Positions 1 through 6,922 of a DNA stretch of 40,977 bases are shown here, piece after piece. The translations under genes were made by a program, and so were the position numbers. This DNA is from Mariniphaga sp. (lineage in GTDB: Bacteria; Bacteroidota; Bacteroidia; Bacteroidales; Prolixibacteraceae). The notes beneath the pieces are model-generated. The model was not told where the DNA came from. It ran no database searches and saw only the letters and a program-made list of their open reading frames with translations. The DNA lies in assembly GCA_024636975.1 (NCBI GenBank), contig JAGXGA010000049.1:1-40977 (forward strand), written 5' to 3'. Positions within the stretch are counted from its first letter, which is position 1. Every line of letters starts with the position of its first letter.

Positions 1-139
1 AGTAAACCTGTTAATTGGGATGGGACTATGTCCCTCGGTTTCCTGATGACTTGACGAACCGCCGTATACGAGACCCGTACGTACGGTGGTGTGAGAGCTT
101 CTCCCTGTCAGCGTTTGCTGACAGGGCAGGCTACTCGAT
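1..139 (+). mobile_element. Group II intron, 3' end (partial)
   Basis: This is the last part of a group II intron whose 5' end and most of whose body lie before the window. Positions 22-34 form a small hairpin (GGGAC-TAT-GTCCC), probably the end of domain IV. Domains V and VI follow and the intron ends near 139 in CTCGAT, fitting the usual 3'-terminal AY. Frame 1 is open from base 1 to a stop at 52-54, so the very end of the intron-encoded reverse transcriptase might be included, but 17 codons are too few to tell. The intron runs opposite to the next gene and abuts an inverted-repeat box just past that gene's stop codon. The class cannot be assigned firmly from this fragment. A class C, attC-associated intron is suggested by the short domain VI region and the site. 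Confidence 0.85.
58..139 (+). ncRNA. Group II intron domains V and VI
   Basis: Domain V is 58-90. The outer stem 58-66 pairs with 82-90 (one G-U pair), the inner stem TACG 67-70 pairs with CGTA 76-79, the loop is AGACC, and the hallmark two-base bulge CG is at 80-81. Domain VI is 91-139. GAG and AGC (about 93-98) pair with GCT and CTC around an unpaired A at 133, followed by a 10-bp hairpin at 103-112 / 117-126. The bulged A is the expected branch point, 6 nt before the 3' end at 139. These are the catalytic and lariat-forming domains of the ribozyme. Confidence 0.88.
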
Positions 140-151
140 TGTAGGGCGTTA
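140..151. repeat. Inverted 12-mer, left copy (cassette-boundary-like)
   Basis: TGTAGGGCGTTA here is the imperfect inverse (11 of 12) of TAATGCCCTACA at 961-972. The two copies bracket the SGNH-hydrolase gene, and the left copy overlaps that gene's stop codon. In integron cassettes the R' box before a gene and the R'' box after it are inverted copies in just this way. The group II intron ends directly at this box. Confidence 0.6.
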
Positions 152-943
152 TTCTTGTTTTTTTATTTCTTCAACTATGATTTTGCAAAGTTTACCGTTC
201 CCTTTTTTTGATAAATGAGAATGATTACCATATAATTCTTTACAATTTGAATATTCAGCACATACTTTATCAAAATCTATAAATATAATCTCATCGTCTA
301 ATTCTTTTTTTTCTAATTCTACGTTCAGGTTTTCTCTATATGTTTTCGTATTATCAATCTCTCCATTATTATTAAAGTATGCAAAAGTCATATTTCGATA
401 TTTTTTGATAAATCCCATTTGATTTGTTGCTTCTTCAATCCCAACTTCGGGAAGTTCAACTATTATAGGTTTTATTTGGTGATGCAGTAAGGTTTCAATT
501 ATCATAATCATATGGTGAGCATAAAATTCTTTTCCTATTTGCCCTACTTCATCGTTTACTCCCGCAATAACAATACAATAATCAGGGTTACTTTCTATTA
601 TAAATTTTGAAGAATGTTCAATATCTTTATTCTTAAATAGGTTTTGATAAATTAATTTACTTTTCGCACCAGGATGTCCAGATGAAATAATTTTGTTATT
701 AATTCCGTTTTCCAATAATTCTTGATGTAATAAACTATCTAATTTATGACCAGCAACCCAACTGTCTCCAATAATTCCAAAAGTTAAAACAGTATCTTGA
801 TTTATTTCGTTTACTTGATAATCTGTTTGTTTATTTGCATATGAAAACCTATCAATTAGATACCACGCAAAAACAATAAAGAATAGAGATATTATTCCAA
901 TTGCTATTAATTTGATTTTTCTAAATTTCATCTTATTATTCAT
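149..943 (-). CDS. SGNH/GDSL-hydrolase-like membrane-anchored protein
   Basis: A 264-aa protein with an N-terminal basic stretch and one hydrophobic segment (about residues 9-29), so probably a signal anchor with the rest outside the cytoplasm. It has the order of SGNH hydrolase blocks: IIGDSW (block I, with the nucleophile Ser), a Gly-containing HPGAKS stretch (block II), IAGVND (block III GxND) and a late HSHLSKKGN that could supply the block V His. SGNH enzymes act as esterases, lipases or acyl-sugar hydrolases; the substrate here is unknown. The gene stands alone, AT-rich compared with the core genes, between inverted 12-mers and next to a group II intron, which suggests horizontal acquisition as a cassette. 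Confidence 0.7.
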   Translation of the reverse strand: MNNKMKFRKIKLIAIGIISLFFIVFAWYLIDRFSYANKQTDYQVNEINQDTVLTFGIIGDSWVAGHKLDSLLHQELLENGINNKIISSGHPGAKSKLIYQNLFKNKDIEHSSKFIIESNPDYCIVIAGVNDEVGQIGKEFYAHHMIMIIETLLHHQIKPIIVELPEVGIEEATNQMGFIKKYRNMTFAYFNNNGEIDNTKTYRENLNVELEKKELDDEIIFIDFDKVCAEYSNCKELYGNHSHLSKKGNGKLCKIIVEEIKKQE

Positions 944-1337
944 TATTCGGTCTTTCTTTTTAATGCCCTACAACGTATGTGTAAATTCACCTGGTGAATA
1001 TATTTCGCTTTTAGTATTAGTTATTTGTAAACATACACCACCAAATAAGCGGTATAAGTGTATGTTTTTAAAAGTTTCTGAAACTAATTTTTTAATCAGG
1101 AAAGTACAATCCAAAACATTTACATTATTTGCAAATCTATAATGTTGATGAAGTATTATCTGAGTTATGGTTCTCAATTTTCAGCTTTTTAGTGCATTAA
1201 ATATAAACATAATTTTATTAAAGTACACGAAGGAAAAAGGGAAACTCAATAGCTACCCTTTCATTTTACCCCCCCCCGATCTACAATACTTAGTGTATTG
1301 CTGAATATTTCAATGAATTTATGGTTATTAGAAAAAT
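944..1337. other. Gene-free region with inverted repeats
   Basis: No gene is supported here. The region holds the right-hand inverted 12-mer (961-972), a short hairpin ATTCACC-T-GGTGAAT near 983-997, a perfect 10-bp inverted repeat AAACATACAC (1029-1038) / GTGTATGTTT (1058-1067) with a 19-nt loop, and a run of nine C at 1269-1277. The short reading frames here lack any family signal and appear on both strands over the same bases. Confidence 0.6.
961..972. repeat. Inverted 12-mer, right copy (cassette-boundary-like)
   Basis: TAATGCCCTACA lies 18 bp upstream of the start codon of the SGNH-hydrolase gene and is the imperfect inverse of 140-151. Read in the gene's direction it ends in GTTGTAGGGC. 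This is not an exact GTTRRRY integron core, so the cassette reading rests on the arrangement rather than on the consensus. Confidence 0.55.
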
Positions 1338-1601
1338 CTAAAATTCTTCCAATTTCTTTAATGCTTTTTCTTTTGTTTTGCACGTCCAAGCCCAAATCCC
1401 AAACGCTTTTGATGTTGGATAGCTGATACAAGCCCACCTATTATTAATTTTTCGATAAAACACCTCAAAATGGGCAGTAATGCCATCCAGCCTGACTTCA
1501 TAGCAAAAACCCTTATCTGTCTTGCTTATTTGGGCAAAATCATATCCCCGGACTTCTCCAGTTCCTGAGAATTGCAGCGATAGTGGTTTTATTGTTTCCA
1601 T
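1338..1601 (-). CDS. Small hypothetical protein of the mobile element
   Basis: An 87-aa soluble protein that I do not recognise. It is rich in aromatic residues (AFGIWAWTCKTKEK near the C-terminus) and has no signal peptide or membrane segment. It overlaps the upstream gene by 13 bp, so the two are almost certainly co-transcribed and translationally coupled. Its place after a DUF3987 gene and before cargo is typical of small accessory proteins in Bacteroidota integrative elements. No function can be given. Confidence 0.65.
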   Translation of the reverse strand: METIKPLSLQFSGTGEVRGYDFAQISKTDKGFCYEVRLDGITAHFEVFYRKINNRWACISYPTSKAFGIWAWTCKTKEKALKKLEEF

Positions 1602-1984
1602 GGTTGTTGTGTTTTAATGTTTTTACATACTTCTTTCAATTCCTGTAATCGGTTGAGGTACGGCAAAAAAGAATAGTTTCCGTTATTTGCCTTCACAATG
1701 GCAAGGTGGCTATCAATAAATAATGAAACATCTGTTATAGTGCTGCAAGTATTCAATTTTATTGGCTGAATTGGTAATGTTATTTCGGCAAAATATGTTT
1801 CCAATTCTGAAATGGTTTTTGTCCAATTTTCGGCCTGTGGTGTAACGTGCAAAAAATAAGTTTTTTTCGATGGTTCACACTTTTCATCCTGAAGGAGGGC
1901 AGGTTCAGGCTTTTCTTCTTTAGTTGGTTTATCCATTGTCGGATTAATCCTACCTATGCTTTCCAAATATTCCTGTATATCCAT
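1589..1984 (-). CDS. Small mobile-element protein, DUF6965-like C-terminal part
   Basis: A 131-aa protein with a charged, proline-rich N-terminal third and a conserved-looking C-terminal 65 residues (ELETYFAEITLPIQPIKL, then TDVSLFIDSHLAIVKANNG and PYLNRLQELK). That part resembles the short proteins labelled DUF6965 that accompany Bacteroidota mobile elements; this is from memory and should be checked with a profile search. No catalytic residues are evident. The start codon lies 12 bp from two tandem TGGTACACG repeats, so those repeats may be operator sites for this two-gene unit. Confidence 0.65.
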   Translation of the reverse strand: MDIQEYLESIGRINPTMDKPTKEEKPEPALLQDEKCEPSKKTYFLHVTPQAENWTKTISELETYFAEITLPIQPIKLNTCSTITDVSLFIDSHLAIVKANNGNYSFLPYLNRLQELKEVCKNIKTQQPWKQ

Positions 1985-1996
1985 ATTTTAGTTTTT

Positions 1997-2231
1997 TGGT
2001 ACACGTTGGTACACGTTAAAACATTGTCGTACAAACAATTAACCCATATTTTGGTGTACCAACCAGAAACGGCCTCTCTAAATTGTATATTAAGAATATA
2101 TATATAGTTTTCACTTTAGTTATACTTTTTGGACATGGTACATTTTTTAGAGAGTGCCCAAGTGGTTGGTACACGGTTTTTTGACTTAACTTCCTTTTTA
2201 TCAACAAAGTATGACGTACCATCGTGTACCA
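1997..2231. repeat. Iteron-like TGGTACACG repeat cluster
   Basis: This 250-bp gene-free gap between the DUF3987 gene and the small genes holds five copies of a 9-mer. TGGTACACG is direct at 1997-2005, 2007-2015 (10-bp period) and 2167-2175, and inverted at 2053-2061 (GGTGTACCA, one change) and 2223-2231 (CGTGTACCA). A partial inverted copy CGTACCA sits at 2215-2221. The middle is AT-rich (TATATATATAG near 2097). Repeats plus an AT-rich stretch next to a primase-like gene suggest a replication origin, or binding sites for an autoregulator. Confidence 0.65.
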
Positions 2232-2236
2232 CATTT

Positions 2237-3508
2237 TTATTTTTTTATAAGCCTCTCAATTTGTGAACGGCTTGTTCCAAAAAACTCTGCAATTTCCGTC
2301 TTCTGCCTATCCAAGTTTTCAACCGACCAGATAATAGCATTGTTTTTTGTTATCTGCTTGCTATCCATTCCCATTCTGATATAAACTTTAATAGCTGTTT
2401 TCCTGTAATATTCAGTTACACTTAACGCGGCCATCATAGTTTTAGCTGAAACAGTTTCCGAAGCATCACCGCCCAGTATCATTTTCATTCCGTGAAAAAC
2501 AATGACTAACCGAAGTGATATTATATCCAGTTTGCCGAATACACCTTTTAAGTGCTGGCTCGTTTCTCCGTTGATTATATTCACATTGTTATTATACCAC
2601 GTTTCGTATATTGTTAGTGCTTCTGGTGAAAGTTTGATTTTGTAAACTTCAGGCAGATTAACCAGGTCAATGATTAATTGTTCCCATTCGTTATACAACT
2701 GCTTTGGCACCATTGCATCGTTGTAGGGCTGCTTTTCATCTCCATCAGGATAGGCAAAGCACATTCGGGCAACAAATCCGTTTTCGCCTCTGTCATCCAT
2801 TGCAAGTTTTGGCAATAAGTCGGGCTGTATTCCACCAAGTACATTAATGTTTGGTTCGGGTATGTTTAGCGGTTCGCCACCTTTACGATTTATCACATAA
2901 GACAAACCCATCCAAGTAGAAAGAAAAGTTGATTGTTCACCCGATTTGTTATATCGGTTAAAATCACTTATCCATCCAAACAATTCATCACGGTCGAAAA
3001 TAATACCACGTTTGTTTATTTTGCATATTACTGAAAGTGCTTCGGGTGTCGCATCTTTGACTATGAATTGATACCAAAGCGGTATTTCTGGTTCGTTAGG
3101 TTGTCCTTTTTTGTATTGCCTAATCAAACGTTTGTATTCTGCAAATTCAGCCTCATATATTGCAAATGCTTTATTATCCATTGTTCTAAATGGTTTCAAC
3201 ATAAAACTTTGCGGCTCTGTTTTTCCCGATGATACACCTCCAACATTTACCGCCCAAAAAGTTGGTATATTTTCATATTTACCTACCAATCTTAATTTAT
3301 TACCTATTCCAAGTGCCACCGCTGCGATTGCGGAATTTGCCCAATAGTCACGAGGCGTTCTATAAATATCCTGACATGATTTTATTAAATCCTGAACCAT
3401 TTGAGGGAATCCAGTAATAGGCAATAGCGGTGTATTATCGTTAAAAATTTGTATATTTGACTCATCTGTAAGACTGGTGCTGTGGTGGTGGTGCCGGTCT
3501 TCTTTCAT
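2237..3508 (-). CDS. DUF3987 primase/helicase-like protein
   Basis: A 423-aa protein of the DUF3987 type, a P-loop family found with primase or replication modules in phages and Bacteroidota integrative elements. The Walker A-like motif is GGVSSGKT near residue 92, and a Walker B-like acidic stretch is IIFDRDELFGW. The C-terminus (EIAEFFGTSRSQIERLIKK) looks like a helix-turn-helix, which would fit DNA binding at an origin. The N-terminus carries a run of four His. Its start codon overlaps the stop of the upstream HTH gene (TAATG), so the two are coupled. Iteron-like repeats lie directly downstream. The likely role is replication or maintenance of the excised element; that is inferred. Confidence 0.8.
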   Translation of the reverse strand: MKEDRHHHHSTSLTDESNIQIFNDNTPLLPITGFPQMVQDLIKSCQDIYRTPRDYWANSAIAAVALGIGNKLRLVGKYENIPTFWAVNVGGVSSGKTEPQSFMLKPFRTMDNKAFAIYEAEFAEYKRLIRQYKKGQPNEPEIPLWYQFIVKDATPEALSVICKINKRGIIFDRDELFGWISDFNRYNKSGEQSTFLSTWMGLSYVINRKGGEPLNIPEPNINVLGGIQPDLLPKLAMDDRGENGFVARMCFAYPDGDEKQPYNDAMVPKQLYNEWEQLIIDLVNLPEVYKIKLSPEALTIYETWYNNNVNIINGETSQHLKGVFGKLDIISLRLVIVFHGMKMILGGDASETVSAKTMMAALSVTEYYRKTAIKVYIRMGMDSKQITKNNAIIWSVENLDRQKTEIAEFFGTSRSQIERLIKK

Positions 3509-3816
3509 TATGAAAGCCCTCCATTCATAAGAGCTTTAATTTCGCTCATCTTGTACCGGCGACTTCCACCAAATTCAATTGTTTTGAGGTAGCCCTTCTT
3601 ATTCCATCTCCACAATGTACTGGCATCCACATTAAGCATTTCGGAAGCTTGTTTAATAGTTGGATAGCTTTCTGCTTTGTCTGATAAGACGATTTCTTCC
3701 AGTTCCCTTTTTGTTTTTTCGATAAGGTAGTCTCCAAAAACTTTGAGGTCGTTTGTGTTAACGGTGACTGATACGTTCGTGCATTTTTCTACTAATTCTT
3801 GAATGTTAATGTTCAT
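3508..3816 (-). CDS. Helix-turn-helix (excisionase/MerR-like) protein
   Basis: A 102-aa protein whose second half is a winged HTH of the excisionase type: YPTIKQASEMLNV, STLWRWNKKGYL and GGSRRYKMSEIKALM. Such proteins bind DNA near attachment sites to direct excision, or regulate the element. The N-terminal 50 residues are charged and helical, perhaps for dimerisation. It is the first gene of a coupled pair with the DUF3987 gene (1-bp overlap) and sits between integrase and primase, as is common in Bacteroidota elements. Whether it is an excisionase or a regulator cannot be told from sequence. Confidence 0.8.
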   Translation of the reverse strand: MNINIQELVEKCTNVSVTVNTNDLKVFGDYLIEKTKRELEEIVLSDKAESYPTIKQASEMLNVDASTLWRWNKKGYLKTIEFGGSRRYKMSEIKALMNGGLS

Positions 3817-4030
3817 TGTTTTAAATTTAACTTCTTATCTTTCCCCAGTTAGTAGCTACTTTTAACTGGTTGTTTGATGAACGTAAAGTTACTAGGTGGT
3901 CTAGGTAGTATGGTGGTGGTGAATGTCAGTTATTTGCAATAAAAAAGCGAACTAATAAATTGATTATCAATTCGCATTGTAATTTATGCAAAACTTTTTT
4001 GGTGGTAGCCTGGTGGTCGGATATTGTTTT
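3817..4030. other. Intergenic region with TGGTGG-type repeats
   Basis: This gap has two clusters of G/T repeats: 3891-3921 (AGGTGGTC, AGGTAGT, GGTGGTGGTG) and 3999-4020 (TTGGTGGTAGCC, TGGTGGTCGG). Between them is a perfect hairpin AATTGA-TTA-TCAATT inside a longer imperfect inverted repeat closed by GCGAA/TTCGC (3948-3976). It lies upstream of the HTH gene and probably holds its promoter and operators; no clear TAnnTTTG was found. Confidence 0.45.
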
Positions 4031-5062
4031 TTATTCTTTTTTTGGTCTTTTTAGTATCTTATCTATTTTTTTTGTGATTTGATTGGTTTGCAGTTTTTGC
4101 CTTTGTCCGCTACAAATACTTTTTTCCCAGTTCATTTTTTTACAAACATCGCTATACCATTCGTTATCCATAATACCTGAAAGCCTATATGTTAAATCTT
4201 GCACTATATTCTGTTTCTTAATGTCTAAAGGATTAAAGTTTGCAGTTTCAATACTTTCCCGAAAAATAAAAAAGTCACAATTAAAAGCATTTTTACTGAC
4301 TTCATAAACTTGCTGAATTAAGTCAGCTTTCTTAATGATATATCTATTAAGTTTACTTTCTTTATCCGTGTTTTTCTGATCTGATTTTTCAATTTGCTGA
4401 TATGTTAAGTTTTTACTTTCTTTTATTCCAATTTGCTCAAGTGAATAACCAAGCATAAATAAATTGGACATATCTCTGTTAAATACATTAAGCGTATTTT
4501 TAGTCTGAATAGCAATTAAATCTATCTGAAAGTCAAGGCACAAAGCATCTAATCGCATAAAGAAAGACGAATAAGCATGAAAACATAGGATAACATACTT
4601 TTCTGGCATAGTTGCATTATATAAGTCTAAAAATGGCTCAATCTTTTTTCTGTATCTTTCTAATGTTATATGAGTAAAAACGTGGCTTTCTCCGTAGGTT
4701 AATTTTCCCAATCTCAATGCCGGAGCATTCTCTAGTAGATAATATTTTTTATCCCTGCCAATATTTAAATAGGTAGAAATGGATTCAAATTTTCTTAGAA
4801 TACGAACCAAATAACTTTCTTTATCTTGTTGTGAAAAACATCTCAATAGATTTTTTTGAATCTCATCTAACAAATCTTCGTTTGGAAGATCGCCTATATT
4901 AATGTTTCCGACAGTTTGCTCTATATTTAGCAAAGACTGATTTATTTTTTCGGTCTCAGATTCCTCTACAAATACATTCTTTGCGGAACAAAAAATGATT
5001 GTTCCAGCATCAAGCAAATATCTAAAAAGGTCTAAAAATTCCCTATAATGTTTATTTTCCAT
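4031..5062 (-). CDS. Hypothetical protein of the mobile element
   Basis: A 343-aa soluble protein without a recognised domain. It is rich in Lys, Glu, Ile and Asn, largely helical by composition, has no signal peptide or membrane segment, and ends in a strongly basic tail (KKIDKILKRPKKE). It starts 5 bp after the stop of the integrase gene on the same strand, so it is very likely co-expressed with integration. RteC-like regulators occupy this slot in some Bacteroidota elements, but I see no convincing RteC signature. It is AT-rich and looks acquired. Confidence 0.6.
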   Translation of the reverse strand: MENKHYREFLDLFRYLLDAGTIIFCSAKNVFVEESETEKINQSLLNIEQTVGNINIGDLPNEDLLDEIQKNLLRCFSQQDKESYLVRILRKFESISTYLNIGRDKKYYLLENAPALRLGKLTYGESHVFTHITLERYRKKIEPFLDLYNATMPEKYVILCFHAYSSFFMRLDALCLDFQIDLIAIQTKNTLNVFNRDMSNLFMLGYSLEQIGIKESKNLTYQQIEKSDQKNTDKESKLNRYIIKKADLIQQVYEVSKNAFNCDFFIFRESIETANFNPLDIKKQNIVQDLTYRLSGIMDNEWYSDVCKKMNWEKSICSGQRQKLQTNQITKKIDKILKRPKKE

Positions 5063-5067
5063 TTATA

Positions 5068-6387
5068 TTAATCCAATAAATTAACTAAATCAATTTTCAT
5101 TTCTTCATCAATCTCCCGGTAACGTGCAAATGCCCTGCTGCCTTCTTTGTGACCTGATAAGGCACCAACTAAATTTGGATCTTTTACTTTTTTGTATAGG
5201 TTGCCTATGAAAGTCCTCCTGGCAATATGACTGCTGGCTATTTCATTAAGTGGTTGTTTTTCTTCGTTTCCTGTGGTGGGATTAATAATTGTTACCATTC
5301 TGGTCAGTCCTGCTGCTGCAAACATTTCTTTTATTGCAAGATTGTACTTCTGTTCTAAAATAAAAGGTAAAAGATAATCATTATCAATTTTTGAATGTCG
5401 GTTGATTATTTCTTTTGCTGTGGTATTCAATGGCACACGAACAGTAACCGAGCTGCCTTTTTTCGTTTTTTTTGGTACATACTCAATTGCATTATTAATA
5501 ACACTGTTTTTCTTCATTTTAAGCAAGTCACCAACCCTGCACCCAATCACACATTGAAACACAAAAATATCCCTTTGAATTGCTAATTGTGGCCGTTCTG
5601 AAAAGTCAAAATTATAAAGATTGTTTCTTTCTTCAATGCTTATATAAAAAGGAGTTCCATAAATATCTTGAGCAATGTTGAATTTTGGTATTGAATTTAT
5701 AGAAGTATGCTTTTCATCCATCGCCCAACGTATAACCGTACGAAAATATCTAAATATTTTGTTTGTCCGATTTCGGCCTCTTTGTTTTGGTGGTCTGCTA
5801 TCAGGTACTGCAATATAAATATCAGGGTGATTTTCAAACAATGAATGTTCAATATGAATAAATAGTTCAATATCTTTCAACAGCTCTGTATCAATACTTT
5901 CAAATGTAAAAGAAAAGTTAGGAGCAGTCTTTTGTTTAAATAGTTCGTAACGCTGTAAAATTCGCTTAACTGACCTGTAATGTTGCTTCATTCGCTCTGT
6001 GCCTTTGTAGTCGGCAACAAACAAATCGTAAACGTCAAAAAATGTTTTCTGCATGTTTTCCTCAACCTGTTTGTATTTTTCAGGGCGCAAGGATTGATCA
6101 ATTTTCAAATCAAGCGTTTCGGAAGTTAATCCGGGTGATTTGTCATAAATTTTGCGAATCAGCTTTTTGCGGTCCGCAACACCATTATCAAATTCTGAAC
6201 GCTTATCCTTCGGATAAATTACTTTCGCTTTAATCACTTGATTTTTACAATCAAACATTTCTGGTTCTATTTCGATTTCCGATTTGTGGAATAACTGAAC
6301 ATTTCTACCATCGCTTAACCGGAATCGAACTTTTACTTTTTCTACCTTTTTTGCTGATGTTCTAATGAATGCTTTAACTGATGCCAT
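5068..6387 (-). CDS. Tyrosine recombinase / integrase
   Basis: A 439-aa site-specific tyrosine recombinase. The N-terminal Arm-binding-type region begins MASVKAFIRTSAKK. A SAM-like core-binding domain occupies roughly residues 110-220. The catalytic domain shows the Arg in GCRVGDLL, the Lys in the beta-hairpin PKKTKKGSS, HIARRTF (HxxR), LSGHKEG and the nucleophile Tyr in ARYREID near the C-terminus. All catalytic residues are present, so the enzyme may be active. I chose the Met at 6387 over a frame-extension start at 6447 because the extension would run through the promoter and operator repeats. It lies beside a tRNA 3' remnant, as expected for an element that uses a tRNA gene as its target. 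Confidence 0.93.
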   Translation of the reverse strand: MASVKAFIRTSAKKVEKVKVRFRLSDGRNVQLFHKSEIEIEPEMFDCKNQVIKAKVIYPKDKRSEFDNGVADRKKLIRKIYDKSPGLTSETLDLKIDQSLRPEKYKQVEENMQKTFFDVYDLFVADYKGTERMKQHYRSVKRILQRYELFKQKTAPNFSFTFESIDTELLKDIELFIHIEHSLFENHPDIYIAVPDSRPPKQRGRNRTNKIFRYFRTVIRWAMDEKHTSINSIPKFNIAQDIYGTPFYISIEERNNLYNFDFSERPQLAIQRDIFVFQCVIGCRVGDLLKMKKNSVINNAIEYVPKKTKKGSSVTVRVPLNTTAKEIINRHSKIDNDYLLPFILEQKYNLAIKEMFAAAGLTRMVTIINPTTGNEEKQPLNEIASSHIARRTFIGNLYKKVKDPNLVGALSGHKEGSRAFARYREIDEEMKIDLVNLLD

Positions 6388-6409
6388 ATTATTCAAATTA
6401 GTTAATTGG

Positions 6410-6490
6410 TTGCACAAAACCGTTGTGCAAATATACCTAGTTTGCACAACATAACCGCAATTTATTAAAATAATATGAAATATTGTGCAA
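6410..6490. repeat. TTGTGCAA repeats at the integrase promoter (arm or operator sites)
   Basis: An 8-mer TTGTGCAA/TTGCACAA occurs four times: 6410-6417, 6423-6430, 6442-6449 and 6483-6490. The middle two form a perfect 10-bp inverted repeat (6422-6431 and 6441-6450) around a 9-bp spacer, and it overlaps the -7 element of the integrase promoter. The position between integrase and attachment junction fits integrase arm sites or an operator that shuts off the integrase. Confidence 0.65.
6428..6435 (-). promoter_or_regulatory. Integrase promoter, -7 element TATATTTG
   Basis: On the minus strand TATATTTG matches the Bacteroidota -7 consensus TAnnTTTG exactly and lies 40 bp before the chosen integrase start. 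It is embedded in a TTGTGCAAA...TTTGCACAA inverted repeat, so a protein bound there would block transcription. Confidence 0.65.
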
Positions 6491-6585
6491 TAATTATTTG
6501 AGTTGTATAATGTTGCATATCATTGCACTATTGTTATATTTATGCCTATATTGTTGATGTTTTTAAAGATTGGAATATTGCATAT

Positions 6586-6605
6586 TTCGAATCCAGTAGT
6601 TCCCA
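6586..6605 (+). pseudogene. 3' end of a tRNA gene (attachment junction)
   Basis: TTCGAAT is a tRNA T-loop, CCAGT the 3' side of a T-stem, AGTTCCC the 3' side of an acceptor stem, and A the discriminator base. The bases upstream (TTGCATAT) cannot pair with CCAGT, so the tRNA body is absent. A terminator follows at once, as for a native tRNA gene. The simplest reading is that the element integrated into a tRNA 3' end and that this is the duplicated core on one side; the full tRNA should lie at the other, unseen junction. The tRNA identity cannot be told. Confidence 0.6.
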
Positions 6606-6610
6606 CAACG

Positions 6611-6643
6611 GGGAGTCAGATTAATATCTGGCTCCCTTTTTTT
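6611..6643 (+). terminator. Intrinsic terminator after the tRNA remnant
   Basis: An 11-bp stem (6611-6621 with 6626-6636, one G-T pair) with a TAAT loop is followed by seven T. It is read in the direction of the tRNA remnant and was probably its native terminator. Confidence 0.85.
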
Positions 6644-6807
6644 GTTTTTGTAAGGAATATAACTCAGATGCCTGGTATTCGTTAGGCAGGAATGCAGCAA
6701 ATCTCGGTCAAGTGAAAGGGGCACTGATTCGAGACATCATAATTATATGACGATTTCCCATAATTCAATTCTTTGGAAGACAAATCTAATCTTTTGACCT
6801 GATTAGA
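6644..6807. other. Intergenic DNA between element junction and fucosidase promoter
   Basis: With the flanking sites this belongs to a 475-bp stretch without a gene (6448-6922). Nothing specific was found in 6644-6797. An imperfect hairpin starts at 6798 (CCTGATTAG pairing with CTAAATCAGG) and runs into the fucosidase promoter. Confidence 0.5.
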
Positions 6808-6840
6808 TTTGTAAAAAGCTAAATCAGGTGTTTATATTTG
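6808..6840 (+). promoter_or_regulatory. Fucosidase promoter (-33 TTTG, -7 TATATTTG)
   Basis: TTTG at 6808-6811 and TATATTTG at 6833-6840 match the -33 and -7 elements of Bacteroidota housekeeping promoters with a 21-bp spacer. The start codon follows 82 bp later, leaving a leader of about 75 nt. The -33 element falls in the loop of an imperfect inverted repeat (6798-6828), a possible operator. Confidence 0.65.
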
Positions 6841-6922
6841 ATCAAAAAGTTCTTGTTATTTGGAATGAAAATTTTATAGTCCTAAACAAAAAGGAATTAT
6901 TGAAATTAAGTAAAGTAATAAT

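Noticed and set aside
15-218. 67-codon plus-strand frame at the left edge
   Set aside because: It runs through the folded domains V and VI of the intron and into the downstream gene's end; no protein signal.
1269-1277. Run of nine C as a phase-variation tract
   Set aside because: It lies outside any gene, downstream of the 87-aa gene, and no frame would be switched by it.
2016-2234. 72-codon minus-strand frame between the DUF3987 gene and the small genes
   Set aside because: It consists of the iteron-like repeats read as codons; low-complexity composition and no family resemblance.
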